Below, one piece after another: positions 60,196 through 64,000 of a stretch of DNA of 64,000 nt. A program made the position numbers and the translations under genes. The number at the start of each line of letters is the position of its first letter. Within the stretch, counting starts at the first letter, position 1. Under the pieces are notes generated by a model. The model ran no database searches and had not been told where the DNA came from. It worked only from the letters and a program-made list of their open reading frames with translations. The stretch is from Dendrolimus kikuchii. Lineage: Eukaryota; Arthropoda; Insecta; Lepidoptera; Lasiocampidae. The stretch lies in contig CM034407.1 in the NCBI GenBank assembly GCA_019925095.2, positions 8,382,710-8,446,709 on the forward strand, given 5' to 3'.

Positions 60196-60504
60196 AATGT
60201 AATTGAAGATCTACAAAAATTGTTTAATACGCCGTAGTTTGTATAAATAGTTACCATAATCAACCAAATTTACAGGATGTAGTTTCGTGAGGCTTTCGGA
60301 GGTGTTTGAAGGTCTTTATAAAGTGGTTTATATGGTTTACGGTAAGTAACTTCACTAGTTTTATATCTATCCTATATTACTTAACAAAATAGATATATAT
60401 ATTTACGACTCGACACTCTTTCCGTCTCAGTCCCTACTTTGCTTTAAAATCGATTCACACGAACTATCGTCAAAATAGTTGTCTGTATTGTTCATGTACT
60501 ACCT

Positions 60505-60580
60505 TTAATAAATTAATTCGTAGCTATGATTTGGATATAACGGGTATTTCGGAGTCTGCTTTTAGGAATAAATACAATGA
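60505..60580. repeat. Dispersed repeat fragment
   Basis: TTAATAAATTAATTCG, GCTATGATTTGGATATAACG and TTTAGGAATAAAT match 19885-19955. Confidence 0.6.
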
Positions 60581-60837
60581 TCTATAATTTGAATTTTAAT
60601 TTGTAATGAGCAGGTTTTGTTAGTATGTTAGAAAAAAAAATCGTTTTTAAATTACTATTTTTTTCCTCTGTTTTTTAGTTCTCTGATTAGATATCTTAAT
60701 TTATTTCTATCTGTGGTGACTTGGACTTGTTAATAGCTCACTATCACTAATTTGATATTTTTATTATAATGTGAATAGCTGATAGTCATTCAAAAATTGT
60801 AAAAAAAATTTAGTATTAATTAGAATTAATAAGACAA

Positions 60838-60985
60838 AAAGTCGTAGTTGCTTAATGGCTAAGACACTCGCGTTGCATAACAATGATATAGGTTGGAGTC
60901 CTGGGTAGTTTATAAGCCTTAAAATGTAGGTCTTTGAATGACGCTAAACGAGAAATTTAAGAGAGACAGCCGGAAAAAGCACGTT
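60838..60985 (+). mobile_element. tRNA-like SINE head
   Basis: GTCGTAGTTGCTTAATGGCT, AAGACACTCGCG and GGTTGGAGTCCTGGG give A and B boxes. The body beyond about 60905 is not recognised. Confidence 0.6.
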
Positions 60986-61221
60986 TCAATCAATAGTTAT
61001 TTTTTTAACATAAATACATAATTATTTGTTAGAAATATGTTATTATTATCCTTTGATTAGTGTTATTTAGGAATTAAACTGCACAGTACATTACTGATTA
61101 AAATCCCGCCAAAAACTCAAAATATATTCTATTTTATTAAACCCCTATTATCAAACAGGTTGATACATGTAGGCAGAGATTGGTTTTTTACTAATAATGG
61201 TTACTTCTGTGGATGTTACAC

Positions 61222-61647
61222 CAGGGATTCCCAAAGTGGTCGATGTCTCTTCCTTCGAAATCGGTTTCCCAGGGGTCGACATAAACGAAAACTGATTTAG
61301 GAGGTCGATGAGGTCTAAAAATCAACCCCTATTAATTAACACATGTTCTCATTTTCAAGATATTGTATAAATTTTAAGATATTGTATAAGTTGTGTTACG
61401 TGTACCAACTTGTTATAAGAATGACTAATATTTTAGTAGGAAGTATCATCGTTGTACTTTTAAAAAACTCAACAAATCGCTAAGCATAGACAAATTCGTG
61501 TAAGATCATAAGTTCGAGCGTACGACGAGTTTTTCAGGCACGTTTTGACTTACTCTGGATTTTTAAAGTAATTTGGCTATGGGGGTCTGAGGTATCAGTT
61601 CATTATGGAAAAGGGGTCTCTTGCCCATAATAGTTTGGGAATCCCTG
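61222..61647. mobile_element. hAT-type MITE (426 bp)
   Basis: Perfect 14-bp ends CAGGGATTCCCAAA and complement, the CAG-GG-TTCCCAAA form usual in hAT elements. The flanking 8-mers tgttacac and acttatac agree at 5 of 8 positions, a possible decayed duplication. No transposase. Confidence 0.8.
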
Positions 61648-61717
61648 ACTTATACCTTTCCCTTCATCTATTTTTATTAATATTCCATCTATTTACGACG
61701 ATTTCAAATACTTTATA

Positions 61718-61863
61718 CATAAATACATAACTTCACGCCAGTTCCCTTGTGGGGTAGGCACGAACAACAGAGCGCCATTTAGACTTATTCTTACACACCT
61801 CACTTGCTTCTTTGACATTCATAACTCTTGTCATGCACGCTCGTCTGTTCTTAAGGCTCCTGA
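61718..61863 (-). mobile_element. RTE 3'-truncated insertion (146 bp)
   Basis: Minus-strand copy of the last ~43 codons with a short, partly eroded repeat tail. Perfect 13-bp target-site duplication CAAATACTTTATA at 61705-61717 and 61864-61876. Confidence 0.93.
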
Positions 61864-62257
61864 CAAATACTTTATATCAGAACTAATTGTTATTTTAAGA
61901 AGATACATATATACGTATGTATTACATTATCCGTTTGAAGAACTGGAAGGTCTCTTTAAATCGGTCGGCTATTTGCGGTTTGGGGCAACTATGATCTTGC
62001 GGCTAGAGCCAGTTAGAGCCGCGGATAAGTTACGACTGCATTTTTGGGATAACTTACAGCGGTGTTAAGTTGCCAGGGTTGACTAGTGTATTTGTTTGTG
62101 GTCATTCATCGTAATTAGGTGTGAAGTATTGCGTTTTGGATATTTAGAAATTGGTAGTTGGTTACTAATTTAATATTCTTTGTGGTTTGTAATTTAATCG
62201 GTATCGAATAGTTGAATTTAGTGTGCTATGGCTATGGCTTATGACTAAGAATACTAA

Positions 62258-62418
62258 GGATCGGTTTTTCAATCATCAGATAAAGATATAATAAAGACCT
62301 GACTGAATGTAAAATTGAAACAGCTCAACGGTTTTATTCACGCAACTGTAATTTTTAATTTATTCATGTTATATTTTATTCGTTGAATAACTTTTATCTG
62401 ACGATTTAAAATCGGCCC
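62258..62418. mobile_element. MITE, same family (161 bp)
   Basis: Ends GGATCGGTTTTTCAATCATC and TCTGACGATTTAAAATCGGCCC-like arm, flanked by TAA at 62255-62257 and 62419-62421. Confidence 0.75.
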
Positions 62419-62483
62419 TAAGAATAATAAATACATAGTTTAGTTAAAAATGTTAATCGTGAAAGCTCCTACTTACCCTACTA

Positions 62484-62906
62484 TCTATAGTATTATAAAA
62501 TTCTAGTCTGTACATTGAAGCTATTTAAAGAAAACCACCGGAATAGACTATATAAATAATGAAGAACACGATACAATTTTTTTATATTTTTTTGTCTGTT
62601 TGTCGGTTTGTCTGTTTGTTCAGGATTTACGTAAAAACTACTGGGTCGATTTCGATGCGGTTTTCACTGTTCTACAGCTAATTGTTAGATTGAAACTCTA
62701 CGTTACTTTTTATCCCGGGAATCCCGCGAGAATTTTCCCGGGAGTGGTTTGAAGTTGTTCGGATGCATAAAAATGAGCTTATTCCGATGCAGTTTCCACT
62801 AAAACAATAGCTAACATTATTTTTTTAAATGCTGCGATACTTTGCGTCCCGGGAATCTCGCAAGAATTTCAAGTCAAGCGTGGACGAAGTCGCGGGTATA
62901 TCCTAG
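62484..62906 (+). mobile_element. Non-autonomous Helitron (423 bp)
   Basis: A|TCTATAGTATTATAAAATTC at the 5' end, GGGTATATCCTAG|T at the 3' end. The most complete copy of the family also at 35780-36123 and 43170-43596. Confidence 0.75.
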
Positions 62907-63014
62907 TATAATATATTGCTCCTAATAGCTAGATGGCGTCACAGCGTTATCGCTTATTTGACAATTTATTTTTTGTTTTATTTATTTTTAAATTGGCAAA
63001 CAAACACACGCTTT

Positions 63015-63125
63015 GTAAATCAAGCTTAACAAGTAACGCTTGTGTTATATGAAATATGACATACAAGGACCACTCTGAAGCTAATCCCAAACAAGCTGCC
63101 GGCCGTTGCAATTCATAACAATCAC
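63015..63125 (-). mobile_element. tRNA-headed SINE family 2, 3' part, minus strand
   Basis: Minus-strand sequence has TCAGAGTGGTCC and a GCGTTACTTGTTAAGCTTG end that match the body and end of 5820-6035. Confidence 0.6.
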
Positions 63126-63831
63126 AACCAAATAAGTGGTAATGACAACGCGAACGAAGTGTCACTGGCACCGATCTATGCAACTACGCAACATTTGGTT
63201 GAAAATATATTTTAGTACAACTTTTGTTGTGTTTGTTTTAAAGCGAATTGTAAATTCTGTTAAGAAAATACAAATGGTATTTTGAAATGCTCTTACCATA
63301 AATTACACTTACTTTTACTTGAGGACATTATAGGTTAGTTGTTCAGCTATAAAAAGATTAACTTCTTTGGTGTGTAAAGGTGTCTGATATTTTATGCTTG
63401 ATCGATGCCCTGTCAGCCCTACAAGAGCCCTATTTATAGAAAAACGGCTCGAGTTCACTTGCGCTATAAGTGGACCTCTGTATCCAATAAACAGGTTAGT
63501 TTATTTTATATTTGAAGAGTTTAAAATAGATTATGTCTAGAACTTTTTACAAGTCTTCGCTTGCTTAAACTGTAAACTTTGCATACCTATACAGATCGGG
63601 ATTTTATCCCGTGTTTCGGGATAAGAAATATCCTAACATGCCTATATTGATCATCCTTAACAAAAATACACATAAGTAGGGTAAACTATATGTATAGATT
63701 AATTCCCACACACAATGATTGATACTTTGTGAATTTATTTAAGAAACATAATAAAGAATTGTAATATTTTTATTTTAATAATATTATTATTGTTGTATGG
63801 CTAAAAAATAATCTTATGATTTCTTACATTT

Positions 63832-64000
63832 TCTTAATGCTGGAGTACAGCAGAAAGTGGTTACCGTCGCCTATAAACATTTGCAACACTAAAGGTACCC
63901 CTATGTGCTGGACTCCTAATGCCGGAAAACAACTCAAGGTTGTTATGGCGGCAAGCTTTAGACCAGGGTTGGTAGCCATCTAGAAGGGCAAATGCCCTAC
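63832..64000 (-). mobile_element. SINE-A, minus strand, cut by the window end
   Basis: CTGGAGTACAGCAGAAAGTG, GGTTACCGTCGCCTATAAAC, ACCAGGGTTGGTAGCCATCT; continues beyond the window. Confidence 0.8.

Larger units (their letters stand above)
57989..64000 (-). other. 3' part of the upstream Pax6 intron
   Basis: The sequence to the right of the acceptor at 57989 is intron (phase 2) on the minus strand, assuming the transcript keeps the usual Pax6 order. It continues past the window end. No paired-domain start is present. It contains Helitrons, a hAT-type MITE, an RTE fragment and SINE pieces listed separately. Confidence 0.8.

Overview
This window looks like a lepidopteran (moth or butterfly) genome: AT-rich nuclear DNA packed with lepidopteran-type dispersed repeats (RTE elements with (ATGT)n tails, Helitron ends of the A|TC...CTAG|T kind, tRNA-headed SINEs). 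Two exons can be read with confidence. Both are on the minus strand and belong to one gene, Pax6, closest to eyeless (ey) as judged from memory of the Drosophila paralogues. The exon at 57808-57988 encodes 60 residues of the paired domain. The exon at 20785-21046 encodes the last paired-domain helix and the start of the linker to the homeodomain. Splice sites and reading phases agree. The intron between them is 36,761 bp.

The 5' exons (start of the paired domain) must lie beyond the right edge and the homeodomain exons beyond the left edge; I found neither here. Apart from 443 coding bases, the window is therefore intron of a developmental regulator, unless another gene is nested in it.

The introns are a graveyard of mobile elements. 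(1) An RTE-clade non-LTR retrotransposon with a very short 3' UTR and an (ATGT)n tail has one 1.6-kb copy (15143-16767) and ten 5'-truncated copies, some only 47-90 bp, several with 12-15-bp target-site duplications. (2) A second RTE-like family with a (GAA)n tail sits at 31346-31810 and 57025-57234. (3) Relics of other LINE proteins lie at 41545-41880, 44270-44374 and 56543-57425. (4) About ten non-autonomous Helitrons are present. (5) DNA-transposon relics include a hAT transposase end (17891-18665), a 4.5-kb terminal-inverted-repeat element with a broken DDE-type transposase (8636-13125), a hAT-type MITE (61222-61647) and several other MITE families. (6) SINEs include two with tRNA-like heads and one abundant ~310-bp SINE-like family. 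Nesting is common: SINE in SINE, SINE in MITE, RTE in hAT, RTE in LINE.

Other structure includes long (TA)n tracts that flank RTE fragments, several perfect inverted repeats, and a few CpG-richer unique patches (about 38.3-38.6, 46.8-46.95, 51.0-51.1 and 51.6-51.9 kb) that are plausible but unproven regulatory DNA. All family assignments come from recognition without database searches.
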